Of a stretch of DNA of 64,000 nucleotides, positions 16,168-25,185 are shown one piece after another. The stretch comes from Bradyrhizobium sp. dw_411 (GTDB lineage Bacteria; Pseudomonadota; Alphaproteobacteria; Rhizobiales; Xanthobacteraceae). The first letter of the stretch is position 1; each line of letters begins with the position of its first letter. Made by a program: the position numbers and the translations under genes. The DNA lies in the NCBI RefSeq assembly GCF_018449695.1, contig NZ_JAAVUY010000002.1, positions 1 to 64,000 on the forward strand, written 5' to 3'. Under the pieces are notes generated by a model. It was not told the origin of the DNA and did not search any database. It saw nothing but the letters and a program-made list of their open reading frames with translations.

Positions 16168-17214
16168 TTACTTTGCTTTCAGCTCGCTCAGATCATATTT
16201 CTCCGACTGACCCGGCTCCGAGATCGCAGGAACCTTGATCTGACCGGACTTGATGGCCGCCATCAAGGTCTGCACATCCTTTGCCACTTCCGGCGGGATG
16301 GTTTTGGAGAGTTCAGGATTCATCGCGAGATCGCCAATGCCGCCGGCCATGCCGACAGAATAAACCTTGTCGGCAACGAGCTTGCCCGAAACTGAATTGC
16401 TGACCATTTCCTCGACCAGCAACGGAATGTTGGCCAGCGCGCTCGCCAGCACGGTTTTCGGCGAGAGTTTTGACTGATCGGAGTAGGACGCGATCGCCAG
16501 ATTGCCATTCGTCTCCGCGGCGGCGTAGATGCCGCGCGACGCCTGATCCGTTGCACTGTAGATCACGTCTGCCCCGCTATCGATCTCCGCTTGGGCGGCT
16601 TCCTTGGCTTTGCCGGCATCGTCGAAGCTGTTGATGTAGTTGGAGTAGGTCTTGATCTTCGGGTTGCCGTAGCGGGCACCGAGCCGGAAACCTTCGGCCT
16701 GCCAGGTGATGTTGGAGAAGTTGTAACTCGCGACGACCCCGACCGCGCCTGATTTGCTCATCTTCGACGCCAGATAGCCCGCCACGAAGGAAATGTCCTG
16801 CATTGCCGGAATGTATGTCCAGACGTTGCCTACCGATTTGGGTGCGACGACGATCAGGAAGTTGGTATTGGGGAAATCCTTGCCGGCATTATACGCAGCG
16901 TTCGCAAAGGTCCCGCAGTGCAGGACCACCGTCTGATAGCCCTTGGTCGCGTAATCACGTGCCGCGACTTCGGCCTGTGACGGCGACAGGTTCTCACTGT
17001 AATCGACGGTGATGTTGGTGCCGGATTTTGCCAAGGCGTCTTTAGCGGCTTTTACGCCGTCATAGCCGGCCTGGCTCCACGAGCCGTCGTTGACCTGACC
17101 GCAGGGGATATAGGCGACTTTGGCATCCTTGGCCCAGCCGGCGGTGGTCCCAAGAATAGAGACGGTTCCGATTACCAATGTGGCCCGCAAGCGCTTCAAG
17201 TTTTTCATTTCCAT
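16168..17214 (-). CDS. BMP-family ABC transporter substrate-binding protein
   Basis: A 348-residue exported binding protein of the basic-membrane-protein (PnrA/BmpA) family. The start at 17214 follows AGGAGATAAGAAC; a GTG at 17247 overlapping the permease stop is less likely. The signal peptide ends near TTAGWAKDAK. Family features are VAYIPCGQVNDGSWSQAGYDG, the aromatic stacking region, and GADVIYSATDQASRGIYAAA. Members bind purine nucleosides or related bases. It is the last gene of the operon RidA x3 - ATPase - permease - permease - binding protein, and supplies solute to the paired permeases. Confidence 0.93.
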   Translation of the reverse strand: MEMKNLKRLRATLVIGTVSILGTTAGWAKDAKVAYIPCGQVNDGSWSQAGYDGVKAAKDALAKSGTNITVDYSENLSPSQAEVAARDYATKGYQTVVLHCGTFANAAYNAGKDFPNTNFLIVVAPKSVGNVWTYIPAMQDISFVAGYLASKMSKSGAVGVVASYNFSNITWQAEGFRLGARYGNPKIKTYSNYINSFDDAGKAKEAAQAEIDSGADVIYSATDQASRGIYAAAETNGNLAIASYSDQSKLSPKTVLASALANIPLLVEEMVSNSVSGKLVADKVYSVGMAGGIGDLAMNPELSKTIPPEVAKDVQTLMAAIKSGQIKVPAISEPGQSEKYDLSELKAK

Positions 17215-17243
17215 GTTCTTATCTCCTGGTTGTTGGACAAACC

Positions 17244-18260
17244 TCACGAATTCTCCTGAGGGAGCGGATGCACGGCTGCACTGTCAGCCGGTAGCAATTT
17301 TCGGGCTTTGCGGGAGAAATGCCGCAGCGGATAAGCTTTGTTGATTGCTGCGGGGTATCCGGCCCGGCCGGCCACAAACGCCACGACAACGATCGTGAGG
17401 ATGTACGGCATGCCGATCAGAAACGGGCTGGGGATCGGCACGCCGCTGACCTGAAGCCGCAACTGAAAGGCGTCGACAACACCAAACAACAACGCGGCTG
17501 CCGCGACGCGCCAGGGGCGCCATCCGCCGAACACGACGATCGCCAATGCAATGAAGCCGCGGCCGGAGATCATGCCGTCGACATAGGCGCCAATCTGAAT
17601 CACCGCGAGAATGGCGCCAGCCAGACCGGCCATCGCGCCGCAAATTGCCACCGCCTGAAGCCGCAGATACCAGATGTTGATGCCTGCACTGTCCACGGCT
17701 TCGGGATTTTCGCCCGCGGCGCGGACGCTCAATCCCCACTGCGAATGTTCGAGCAGCAGCCAGAATACGGGGATCAACAGATACACAACGTAAACGATGG
17801 GAGATTGCGCGAAGAACGGCCGGCCGATGATCGGCAGATCGCTCAGCCAGGGTACCCGGAAAATCGGGATCGCAGTCAACTGCGCCACGACGTGGGCGGA
17901 TGAAAAGATGCTGGCATAGGCAAAGCTTGCAAGGCCCAGCAGCAAGATGTTCATGACAATTCCGGTAACGACCTGATCGGCGCCGCGAAAAATGGTGAGA
18001 AATCCGAAAATGAGACTGGCCGCGAGGCCGGCTGCGGCCGCCGCAAGCAATCCTGCCCAGCTCAGTCCGGTCCAATAGGCGACGAGGAAACCGACGATGG
18101 CGCCAAGCGCCATCATGCCTTCGAGGCCGACGTTGATCACGCCGGCACGTTCGGACACCGCTTCGCCGAGGCTGGCAAATAATAATGGCGTTGCGACCCG
18201 CACGCCCGCAGCGAGCAGGGGGATCCAGAAGCTGAGTTCAAGGAACGATGAAAATGTCAT
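17244..18260 (-). CDS. BMP-type ABC transporter permease, second subunit
   Basis: A 338-residue membrane protein of the BPD_transp_2 (YufQ/NupQ-like) class. The start at 18260 overlaps the stop of the first permease (ATGA). Conserved text is LFASLGEAVSERAGVINVGLEGMMALGA, then VVTGIVMNILLLGLASF, SVRAAGENPEAVDSAGIN and GRGFIALAIVVFGGWRPW. Around eight to ten hydrophobic segments are visible. It forms the channel heterodimer with the 18257 gene product and transports the BMP protein's solute. Confidence 0.93.
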   Translation of the reverse strand: MTFSSFLELSFWIPLLAAGVRVATPLLFASLGEAVSERAGVINVGLEGMMALGAIVGFLVAYWTGLSWAGLLAAAAAGLAASLIFGFLTIFRGADQVVTGIVMNILLLGLASFAYASIFSSAHVVAQLTAIPIFRVPWLSDLPIIGRPFFAQSPIVYVVYLLIPVFWLLLEHSQWGLSVRAAGENPEAVDSAGINIWYLRLQAVAICGAMAGLAGAILAVIQIGAYVDGMISGRGFIALAIVVFGGWRPWRVAAAALLFGVVDAFQLRLQVSGVPIPSPFLIGMPYILTIVVVAFVAGRAGYPAAINKAYPLRHFSRKARKLLPADSAAVHPLPQENS

Positions 18261-19288
18261 GCCCGCCGCTCCAGCATCCGCGTCGAGAGCACCAGCAAAA
18301 TCAACACAGCTTCCATGATGGAGACGAGCGAGACGGGAATCCCCATCGCTCTCTGCATGCCGCCTGAACCGACATTCAAGGCCGCCAGCGCAAAGGCGAT
18401 GATCACGGCCCAAACTGGATTAAGCCGCGCAAGCAGCGCGACGACGATACCCGTAAATCCGAAACCGGGAGAAAGCCCGTTGGGCAGATTGTGGTAGATG
18501 CCGGCGACCTCTCCGAATCCGGCGAGACCTGCCAGGCCGCCGGCGCAAGCGAAGCTCAAAAACCGTATTTTGGTGACTGGCATGCCGGCATATCGCGCCG
18601 CGTCCACATTCTGGCCGATGGTCCGCAGCCGATAGCCGAACACCGTCCGACGCAGCACAAAAGACAGAATGGCAGCCGCCGCAATCGCGACCAGAAAATT
18701 GGCGTTCAGGCGCGTGCCCGAAATCAACACCGGAAGAAATCCTTCCGGCACGATGGGCGCGGTCGCGGGGGTTATCCCCGACGCCCAGGGGCCGCCGACC
18801 AGATAAGTTGCAATCGTCACGGCGAGGAAATTCATCATGATGGTGACGATCACCTCGCTGGCGCCGAACCGCAGGCGCAGCACGGCGGGCACCGCAGCCC
18901 AAGCCGCCCCGGCAGCGAATGCCGCGACAGCCATGGCCGGCAGCAGAGCCGGCCCAGGCAATCCAAATCGATTGAATCCCAGTCCAACCGTTGCGATGGC
19001 GCCGAGGTAGAGTTGACCGTCGGATCCCAGATTCCATAAGCCGCATCGGAAGGCGAGTATCACCGAAAGTGATGTGAGAATGATCGGCGTCGCGTAAACG
19101 AGATCTTCGGTGACGGCATTGACCGAGCCGAAAGCGCCTTTGAGGATTTGCGCGTATGCGGCGATCGGGTTGATCCCGATCGGCAACAGCACCAGTCCCG
19201 TCAAAGCCATCGACGCCACAACCAGTCCCGCTGCCAGCCCTAAAGGCCGCCAGCGGTTGACAGCGGGAGCATCGACGTGCGCGTTCAT
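18257..19288 (-). CDS. BMP-type ABC transporter permease, first subunit
   Basis: A 343-residue membrane protein of the YufP/NupP class. The start at 19288 overlaps the ATPase stop by four bases. Landmarks are TEDLVYATPIILTSLSVILAFRCGLWNLGSDGQLYLGA, ASEVIVTIMMNFLAV, RTIGQNVDAARYAGMPVTK and LSPGFGFTGIVVALLARLNP. It makes the heterodimeric pore with the second permease for a nucleoside-like solute in the inner membrane. Confidence 0.93.
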   Translation of the reverse strand: MNAHVDAPAVNRWRPLGLAAGLVVASMALTGLVLLPIGINPIAAYAQILKGAFGSVNAVTEDLVYATPIILTSLSVILAFRCGLWNLGSDGQLYLGAIATVGLGFNRFGLPGPALLPAMAVAAFAAGAAWAAVPAVLRLRFGASEVIVTIMMNFLAVTIATYLVGGPWASGITPATAPIVPEGFLPVLISGTRLNANFLVAIAAAAILSFVLRRTVFGYRLRTIGQNVDAARYAGMPVTKIRFLSFACAGGLAGLAGFGEVAGIYHNLPNGLSPGFGFTGIVVALLARLNPVWAVIIAFALAALNVGSGGMQRAMGIPVSLVSIMEAVLILLVLSTRMLERRA

Positions 19289-20859
19289 TCGGCACCCGCA
19301 GGGGCGTCAAAGGAGCCGAGCATCGCTGCGCCGATCGTTTCGATCGAAGGTCTGTCCGGTAACTGCGTGACGCGCCCCTCCCGCATGACCACAATGCGAT
19401 CACTCAGCGCGATGATTTCATCGAGTTCTGTCGAGATAAGTAGAATGGCAACGCCGGCCGAACGCTGTTCGATCAGTTGCCGATGAACGTAATCGATGGC
19501 GCCGACGTCCAGCCCCCGGGTGGGCTGCACCGCAATCAGCATTTTGGGGCGGCGGGCGAGTTCACGTCCCAGAACGAGCTTTTGCTGGTTGCCGCCGGAG
19601 AGGCTGCGCATGGGAGCTTCGCGTCCGCTGCAGCGGATTTGGTAGTCGTTGATCAGCCGGTCGGTAAATTGGATGACGGCGCCTTGATCGATGACGCCGC
19701 GTTTCTGAAAGGCGGGCGTTTGGTGATCCACCAAAATCGCATTGTCCGTCAGGGAAAAATCCAGCACCACGCCATCGCGATGCCGGTCTTCCGGGATATG
19801 CGCGACGCCCGCTGCCAAAATGCTGGCGGCCGGCGAATTGGTGATGACGTTTCCGCACAGAAAAATATCACCGGCTGAAACCTGGCGTAATCCGGCAATG
19901 GCTTCTGTCAGCTCCTGCTGCCCGTTACCTTCGACCCCGGCAACACCAAGAATTTCACCCTCTGCGATTTCCAGATTGATGTTCTGCAGCATGGTTCGGC
20001 CCGCGTGGCCGGCAATGCAGATGTCTCGCAACTCCAGAACGGTGGGACCTGGGAGCACTTCCGGCCGGCTGACGGACTCAGGCAGGCTGCGTCCCACCAT
20101 GTGCATCACGAGCTCTGCGGAAGTGATCTGATCGGTCGGCCACGTTCCGATCAGGCGGCCCCGGCGCATCACGCTGACGCGGTCGCTCAGCCCCATGGCT
20201 TCGGGCAGCTTGTGGGTCACGATGAAGATGCCATGCCGCTCTTGCGCGAGTTCACGCAGCGTCAAACCCAGGGCCTTTATTTCCTGCGGGGTAAGAACGG
20301 CCGTCGGCTCGTCCAGGATCAGGATACGGGCCCCTCTCACCAGTGCTTTGAGGATTTCGACGCGCTGCTGCTCGCCAACCGAGAGTTTGCTGACGGTTTT
20401 CTGAAGATCGACTTCGATGCGATAACGCTCGGCCAAGGCTGATATCTCGGCCCGAGCGGCGCGCCGGTCGGATAAGATCCCACCAAACCGACGGTTTCCG
20501 AGGATCAGGTTTTCGAGCACGGTCAGGTTCGGCACCAGCATGAAATGCTGGTGCACCATCGCGATACCGGCCGCGATAGCATCGGCAGGCGAAGTAATTT
20601 TCAGAACCTTGTCGTCAATGGCGACATGGCCCGCGTCCGGCAGTTCCATGCCATAGAGTATTTTCATGATGGTCGATTTGCCGGCGCCATTCTCGCCCAG
20701 CAAAGCGTGAATCTCGCCCGCCTTCAGATCGACGGAAACGTCGTCATTGGCGACGACAGCTCCATAACTCTTTGAGACCTTGAAGGCCTCGAACCGCCAG
20801 CTTTGCGCCGAAGTCTTTTCGGATATCGCGATGTGTCGCAATGGCGAACGGGAATTCAT
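19285..20859 (-). CDS. BMP-type ABC transporter dual ATP-binding protein
   Basis: A 524-residue protein with two nucleotide-binding halves in the sugar/nucleoside (MglA/NupO-like) style. Half one has Walker A GENGAGKST, LSVGEQQRVEILKAL and LILDEPTAVL. Half two has the typical altered Walker A GVEGNGQQE, the signature LSGGNQQKLVLGRELARRP, and the Walker B variant LIAVQPTRGLD, where the glutamate after the aspartate position is missing, as usual for this family. A ribosome site (CCAGGT) precedes the ATG. It starts 44 bases after the triple-RidA gene and is translationally coupled to the permease genes. Confidence 0.95.
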   Translation of the reverse strand: MNSRSPLRHIAISEKTSAQSWRFEAFKVSKSYGAVVANDDVSVDLKAGEIHALLGENGAGKSTIMKILYGMELPDAGHVAIDDKVLKITSPADAIAAGIAMVHQHFMLVPNLTVLENLILGNRRFGGILSDRRAARAEISALAERYRIEVDLQKTVSKLSVGEQQRVEILKALVRGARILILDEPTAVLTPQEIKALGLTLRELAQERHGIFIVTHKLPEAMGLSDRVSVMRRGRLIGTWPTDQITSAELVMHMVGRSLPESVSRPEVLPGPTVLELRDICIAGHAGRTMLQNINLEIAEGEILGVAGVEGNGQQELTEAIAGLRQVSAGDIFLCGNVITNSPAASILAAGVAHIPEDRHRDGVVLDFSLTDNAILVDHQTPAFQKRGVIDQGAVIQFTDRLINDYQIRCSGREAPMRSLSGGNQQKLVLGRELARRPKMLIAVQPTRGLDVGAIDYVHRQLIEQRSAGVAILLISTELDEIIALSDRIVVMREGRVTQLPDRPSIETIGAAMLGSFDAPAGAE

Positions 20860-20903
20860 GGCGATTTACCTGGAAGCATCGGCGAGGCAGGCCCGTGGCG
20901 GTG

Positions 20904-22157
20904 TCAGCGAACCCCTATGACGTCGATTTCGATCAGCGCGTCCTTGATCAGAAGTCCCGTAGTTCCGATCGTGGTGCGCGGCGGAGGCACGGCGAAGTAT
21001 TCCCGCCATACTTCATCGAATCCCGCGAAATCATTCAGGTCCATCAGGAACACCTGGGCCTTGATGACCTGTTCGAGCGAGCTGCCCGCGGCGGCCAGTG
21101 TTCGCTTGAGGCTTTCCATGATGTATTTGGTCTGAAGCTTGATGTCCGATCCGTAGAACGGGAAGTTCGGGTCCTTGCGCGCTTCCTTGGGTACGCCGGT
21201 CTTGAAGTCGGTGGCGAGCTGGCCTGCGGCAAAGATAAAATCACCCACCGTCACGGCTTCGGAATAATTGGCGAGGGGTCTCGGATTGCCGGTGTCGGCG
21301 ACCACTTCGTGACGGGTCGTGCCGCCCGGCACATACGCAATGAGATCGATTTCGATCAGCGAATCCTTGATCAGGAGACCGGTGACGCCGACCGTGGTGC
21401 GCGGAGGCGGCACCTTGAAGTACTCGCGCCACACTTCATCGAACGCGGCGAAGTTATCGAGGTCGGTAAGAAACACCTGTGCCTTCACGACATGATCGAG
21501 CGTCGTGCCCGCGGCCGCGAAAGTCGCTTTCAGATGCTCCATGACGAAACGGGTTTGAAGCTTGATATCGGAACCGTAGAACGGGAAGTTCGGGTCCTTG
21601 CGCGCTTCCTTGGGCACGCCCGTCTTGAAGTCCGAGGCAAGCTGGCCTGCCGCAAAGACCAGATCGCCCGCGCGTGTCGCTTCGGTATAGGCAGCCAGCG
21701 GCTTGGGATTAGCCGAACTGATCGCAATCAAACCGCCGCTTTCCGGCAACGCGCTGATCAAATCGATCTCGATCAGCGTATCTTTTACCAGCAGGCCGGA
21801 CGTTCCCACCGTCGTGCGCGGCGGCGGAACGGCAAAGAACTCCCGCCACACTTCGTCGAAAGCCGCGAAATCGTTGAGGTCGGTGAGGAAAACCTGCGCC
21901 TTTACGACATGCTCGAACGAGCTTCCCGCGGCCTGAAGCGTATTTTTGATGTTGTTCAGGATGAAGCGGGTCTGAAGTTTGATGTCAGACCCGTAAAACG
22001 GAAAGTTCGGATCCTTGCGGGCTTCTTTCGGCACGCCGTTCTTGAAGTCGGATGCGAGTTGCCCCGCCAGAAACGTCAAACCGCCCGCGACGGTCGCTTC
22101 GGTATAATGGGCAAGCGGCTTCGGATTATTTGATGTGACGGCACGGTGCTTGGTCAT
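20904..22157 (-). CDS. triple-domain RidA-family protein (three RidA copies in one chain)
   Basis: A 417-residue protein made of three RidA (YjgF/UK114) domains, about 1-137, 146-277 and 285-417. Each has the same elements: NP+PLAxYxEA, AGQLAxDFK, KDPNFPFYGSDIKLQT, KAQVFLxDL, DEVWREYF and PPPRTT. The catalytic arginine expected in RidA is present three times (R114, R253, R394), about 140 residues apart, followed by IEID in place of the usual IEIE. RidA normally works as a homotrimer with active sites between subunits, so this looks like a covalent pseudo-trimer. It is first gene of the BMP transporter operon, divergent from lacI, with palindromic operators upstream. The start is uncertain: ATG at 22157 lacks a strong ribosome site, and GTG 22169 and TTG 22217 are alternatives. 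Confidence 0.9.
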   Translation of the reverse strand: MTKHRAVTSNNPKPLAHYTEATVAGGLTFLAGQLASDFKNGVPKEARKDPNFPFYGSDIKLQTRFILNNIKNTLQAAGSSFEHVVKAQVFLTDLNDFAAFDEVWREFFAVPPPRTTVGTSGLLVKDTLIEIDLISALPESGGLIAISSANPKPLAAYTEATRAGDLVFAAGQLASDFKTGVPKEARKDPNFPFYGSDIKLQTRFVMEHLKATFAAAGTTLDHVVKAQVFLTDLDNFAAFDEVWREYFKVPPPRTTVGVTGLLIKDSLIEIDLIAYVPGGTTRHEVVADTGNPRPLANYSEAVTVGDFIFAAGQLATDFKTGVPKEARKDPNFPFYGSDIKLQTKYIMESLKRTLAAAGSSLEQVIKAQVFLMDLNDFAGFDEVWREYFAVPPPRTTIGTTGLLIKDALIEIDVIGVR

Positions 22158-22253
22158 GGCGTTACTCACGGTTGCAGCAAGCGAGACAAACGGACGGCGA
22201 TCGATTTTCGAGGCCAAGCCTAATGAGCCGACGATGGCGCTACAAGATCAAAT

Positions 22254-22267
22254 TGCATGCGCATGCA
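22254..22267. promoter_or_regulatory. LacI-type operator site 1, TGCATGCGCATGCA
   Basis: A perfect 14-base palindrome with the central CG typical of LacI-family operators, 97 bases upstream of the triple-RidA start. It matches sites 2 and 3 in the same interval under the consensus TGCATnCGnATGCA. Binding by the LacI product at 22700 is inferred. Confidence 0.65.
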
Positions 22268-22373
22268 TCGGCTATTTGGTTATTTTATTCGCAGAAAGCC
22301 GCGAATATCTGCAGTTTTGGATGAGATTTTGATCAATCCAGGCATCTCACGTGGGGCGTTTAACGTCATTGCG

Positions 22374-22387
22374 TGAATGCGAATGCA
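22374..22387. promoter_or_regulatory. LacI-type operator site 2, TGAATGCGAATGCA
   Basis: Second copy of the consensus TGCATnCGnATGCA with one mismatch in the left arm, lying between the other two. Spacing from site 1 is 120 bases centre to centre, compatible with looping between tetramers or dimers. Inferred. Confidence 0.6.
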
Positions 22388-22529
22388 TCTAAATCGCGTG
22401 GAGCGGAGCATTCCCGGTCGTTTGCAGGCTCAAAAAATCGCGGGCTGAGATGTCCGGCAATTCATGAAATCCAGTCAGAGATGGGGTATTCGTGTGCCTG
22501 CTTGGATAATCGCTGGCGCAGTGACTAAA

Positions 22530-22543
22530 TGCATTCGTATGCA
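22530..22543. promoter_or_regulatory. LacI-type operator site 3, TGCATTCGTATGCA
   Basis: Third copy with full consensus arms (extended ATGCATTCGTATGCAT), 157 bases before the lacI start and so well placed for autoregulation, while site 1 is near the transporter operon. The rest of 22218-22699 shows no gene. Confidence 0.65.
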
Positions 22544-22699
22544 TTGTTGACGCGATTTTTGGCATCCACTAAGCATGACAACCAATGAGCGAAGCCGATT
22601 CCACGGAAAAAAGCGGGTTGAGCGGCAAGCGGAGCGGGGACGAGCAGTTGCGGAACACAATCAGGAACGGGTGTCGCCGAACTGCGGGGCTGATGCGAG

Positions 22700-23752
22700 A
22701 TGAATGAATCGACACGCGCTAAACGGCAGAGCCAGCGTGTGACGGCTGACGAAGTCGCCCGCGTCCTTGGTGTATCCCAATCCACCATCTCAAGGGCCTT
22801 CACCGCGACGGCCAGCATTTCCGATGAGATGCGCACCCGTGTCATGGCGACCGCGGCTGAACTTGGCTACCAGCCCAATGTGATCGCCCGCAGCCTGATG
22901 ACGCGGCGAACCAACATCGTCGCGATCGTTTTACCCAATCTGACCGACCCGTTTTACGCCGTCATACTGGATGAACTGACGCAACGGCTCCAACCCCGTG
23001 GTTGCCAGACCTTGCTTTTCGTTCCGACGCCTGGGCAAGAAGTGGACGAGATTCTCCCGACGCTGCTGCAGTACCAGGTCGATGGTATCATCATTACCTC
23101 GGCGACCGTTTCGTCTTCCATGGCGCGTGCTTGCGCCAAACGCGAAACGCCTGTCGTGCTGCTGAACCGCTATGTGCCGGGTTTAGAGATTCATGCGGTG
23201 TCGTGCGACAATGTTGCGGGCGGCCGTCAGATGGCCGAGTTCCTGCTGGGCCAGCACCATCGTCGTCCGGCCTTCGTCACGGGCCAGCTTAGGGCTTCCA
23301 CCAGCATGGATCGCCAAAGCGGCTTTGTCGCGCGGTTGAAGGAGGACGGTGTCGAGTGCCTCATCGAGCAGGGCGGCGACCATACTTATCAGGCCGGTTT
23401 CGATGCCGCGCTGCGATTGATGCGGCAGTCCAACCCACCTGACGCCATATTTTTTGCCAGCGACATCATGGCCTTTGGCGGCATGGATGCACTCAGGCGC
23501 AATGGCTTCATCATTCCGGATCATGTTTCGATCGCGGGCTTCAACGGCGTGCCGATGGCCGCGTGGGCTTCCTATGATCTGACCACGATCCGTCATCCTT
23601 TTTCGCAGATGGCCGATGCGGCGCTCGAGCTACTTGGTTTCGGCGATGCGGAGGTAGCTTCGTCGCCGACGACCCGTCTCATTCATGGCGAGTTGATGGA
23701 TCGAGGCTCTACCATGTCGCGGTCGCCAGAACTGAAACGTGTCCGGGGATGA
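22700..23752 (+). CDS. LacI-family transcriptional regulator
   Basis: A 350-residue repressor-type regulator. The N-terminal HTH at about 14-35 (VTADEVARVLGVSQSTISRA) and hinge helix NVIARSLMTRRT are followed by the periplasmic-binding-protein-like ligand domain: VAIVLPNLTDPFYAVILDEL, VVLLNRYVPGLEIHAVSCDN, AIFFASDIMAFGGMDALRRNG, VSIAGFNGVPMAAWASYDLTTIRHP. It is divergent from the RidA/BMP-transporter operon. The 482-base interval holds three palindromes fitting a LacI operator, so it likely represses the operon until the imported compound or a product binds. Confidence 0.94.
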   Translation: MNESTRAKRQSQRVTADEVARVLGVSQSTISRAFTATASISDEMRTRVMATAAELGYQPNVIARSLMTRRTNIVAIVLPNLTDPFYAVILDELTQRLQPRGCQTLLFVPTPGQEVDEILPTLLQYQVDGIIITSATVSSSMARACAKRETPVVLLNRYVPGLEIHAVSCDNVAGGRQMAEFLLGQHHRRPAFVTGQLRASTSMDRQSGFVARLKEDGVECLIEQGGDHTYQAGFDAALRLMRQSNPPDAIFFASDIMAFGGMDALRRNGFIIPDHVSIAGFNGVPMAAWASYDLTTIRHPFSQMADAALELLGFGDAEVASSPTTRLIHGELMDRGSTMSRSPELKRVRG

Positions 23753-23817
23753 GATGTCGCGGCCGCAGGCGATTGCTTGAAGCTTGACGCCAACCGCCGG
23801 GGACTGAACGTCGTGGC

Positions 23818-25146
23818 TTAGATCGCCGGGACGCCGGGATCAAACCGCAGGGCAGTTTCGGCCCATTTCGCTACCCGAAGCAGATGAAAGTCCTGCCGGT
23901 AGGCGCCGACCAGTTGCACGCCGAGCGGCAAGCCGTTCTTGCCAAAGCCTGCCGGTAACGACACCGCCGGGGCGCCGAGCAGGGTCCATGGCGCGCAATA
24001 TTCGGCGTCGCCGGTATAGCTCAGGCCCTTCGGTGCTTCGCCGAATGCGGGCAAGGTCACGACGGCGTCGAAGCCCGCGATATCGGCTGCGAGGCGCGAT
24101 CGCAGTTTTTCCTGTTGCGCTTTGGCGGCGAGATAATTCCAGGCGGCGTGGACCTTGCCGGTCTGGACCGCGGTTTTCAGATGATCGCTGGTGCGGTCGG
24201 GATAGCGCGCAATGAGATCGCTGAAGATCAGCGCAGCCTCGCTGGCGAGGATGGTGTTGATGGCGTTCCAGTTGGTTGAATCGAGCTCGGCGAGTTCAAG
24301 CTCTTCCGCAATGGCGCCTGCATCGCGCCATTTGGCAATTGCCGCGTCGAACAGCTTCTGCTGTTCGGGGTCGGCCTTTGACCATTTATCGAACCGCACG
24401 ATCGCAAGCCGCGGCTTTTCCAGCGGCGGTACGCCCTCGGCGATATCGACCTGAAAGCCGGGAAGCGGCCGGCCGTGCAGATCGAGGTCGCTGGAAGCGG
24501 CGAGCAGTGACAGCGCATGGGCGACATCGTCGACGCGCCGCGCGAAGAACCCGACGTGATCGAGCGAGGGGCTGAGCGGATGCACGCCGGTGCGCGGGAT
24601 CGCGCCGAAACTCGGCTTGAGGCCGACCACGCCGTTGAAGGCGGCGGGGCGGATCACCGAACCCAGCGTTTGCGTGCCCAGCGCCAGCGGTACCAGGCCG
24701 GCGCCCACCGCCGCCGCGGAGCCCGAGGATGAGCCGCCCGGCGTGTGAGCATGATTCCACGGATTGACCGTGGGACCCGGATGACGCCAGGCGAATTCCG
24801 TCGAGACGGTCTTGCCGAATATCGTGGCGCCGAGGCTGCGCAGGCGTTCGACCACCCAGGCGTCTTTGGCTGGAACGTGATCTTTGTAGATCGGCGAGCC
24901 GTTCGTGGTCGGCATATCCGACGTCGCGATGATGTCCTTGATCGCCACGGGAATGCCGGACAACGGACCCGGCCGGCGCGACACATCTGCGGGGAGATAT
25001 TCGAACGCTCTCAGCTTCGGCTCGACGGCTTTGGTTTTCTCCAGGCACGCCGCCGCATAGCGATCGGCAGCGGCTGGATCGCCCTTGAACTGACGCAGAA
25101 GTTCAAGAACTCCGGCCGGAGCAGCGCGTGTTGTTGGGTCGGTCAT
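23818..25146 (-). CDS. amidase (amidase signature family)
   Basis: A 442-residue amidase-signature enzyme. The catalytic Ser-cisSer-Lys arrangement is visible: lysine in GIPVAIKDI (about residue 69), the Gly/Ser-rich TPGGSSSGSAAAVGAG containing the cis-serine, and the nucleophile in TQTLGSVIRPAAFNGVVGLKPS. It hydrolyses an amide to acid and ammonia. It follows the ATPase gene of a NitT/TauT-type importer (40-base gap), which suggests an imported amide is cleaved, giving nitrogen or a carboxylic acid. GatA-type transamidation is unlikely since no gatB/gatC is nearby. Substrate unknown. Confidence 0.92.
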   Translation of the reverse strand: MTDPTTRAAPAGVLELLRQFKGDPAAADRYAAACLEKTKAVEPKLRAFEYLPADVSRRPGPLSGIPVAIKDIIATSDMPTTNGSPIYKDHVPAKDAWVVERLRSLGATIFGKTVSTEFAWRHPGPTVNPWNHAHTPGGSSSGSAAAVGAGLVPLALGTQTLGSVIRPAAFNGVVGLKPSFGAIPRTGVHPLSPSLDHVGFFARRVDDVAHALSLLAASSDLDLHGRPLPGFQVDIAEGVPPLEKPRLAIVRFDKWSKADPEQQKLFDAAIAKWRDAGAIAEELELAELDSTNWNAINTILASEAALIFSDLIARYPDRTSDHLKTAVQTGKVHAAWNYLAAKAQQEKLRSRLAADIAGFDAVVTLPAFGEAPKGLSYTGDAEYCAPWTLLGAPAVSLPAGFGKNGLPLGVQLVGAYRQDFHLLRVAKWAETALRFDPGVPAI

Positions 25147-25185
25147 GTCTGGAAATCCCTTCGATGAATTGGTTCAGACCAGCGA

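Noticed and set aside
20904..22217. N-terminal extension of the triple RidA protein as a signal peptide
   Set aside because: Only non-ATG starts (TTG, GTG) lie upstream, without a ribosome site, and the added segment lacks a proper hydrophobic core.
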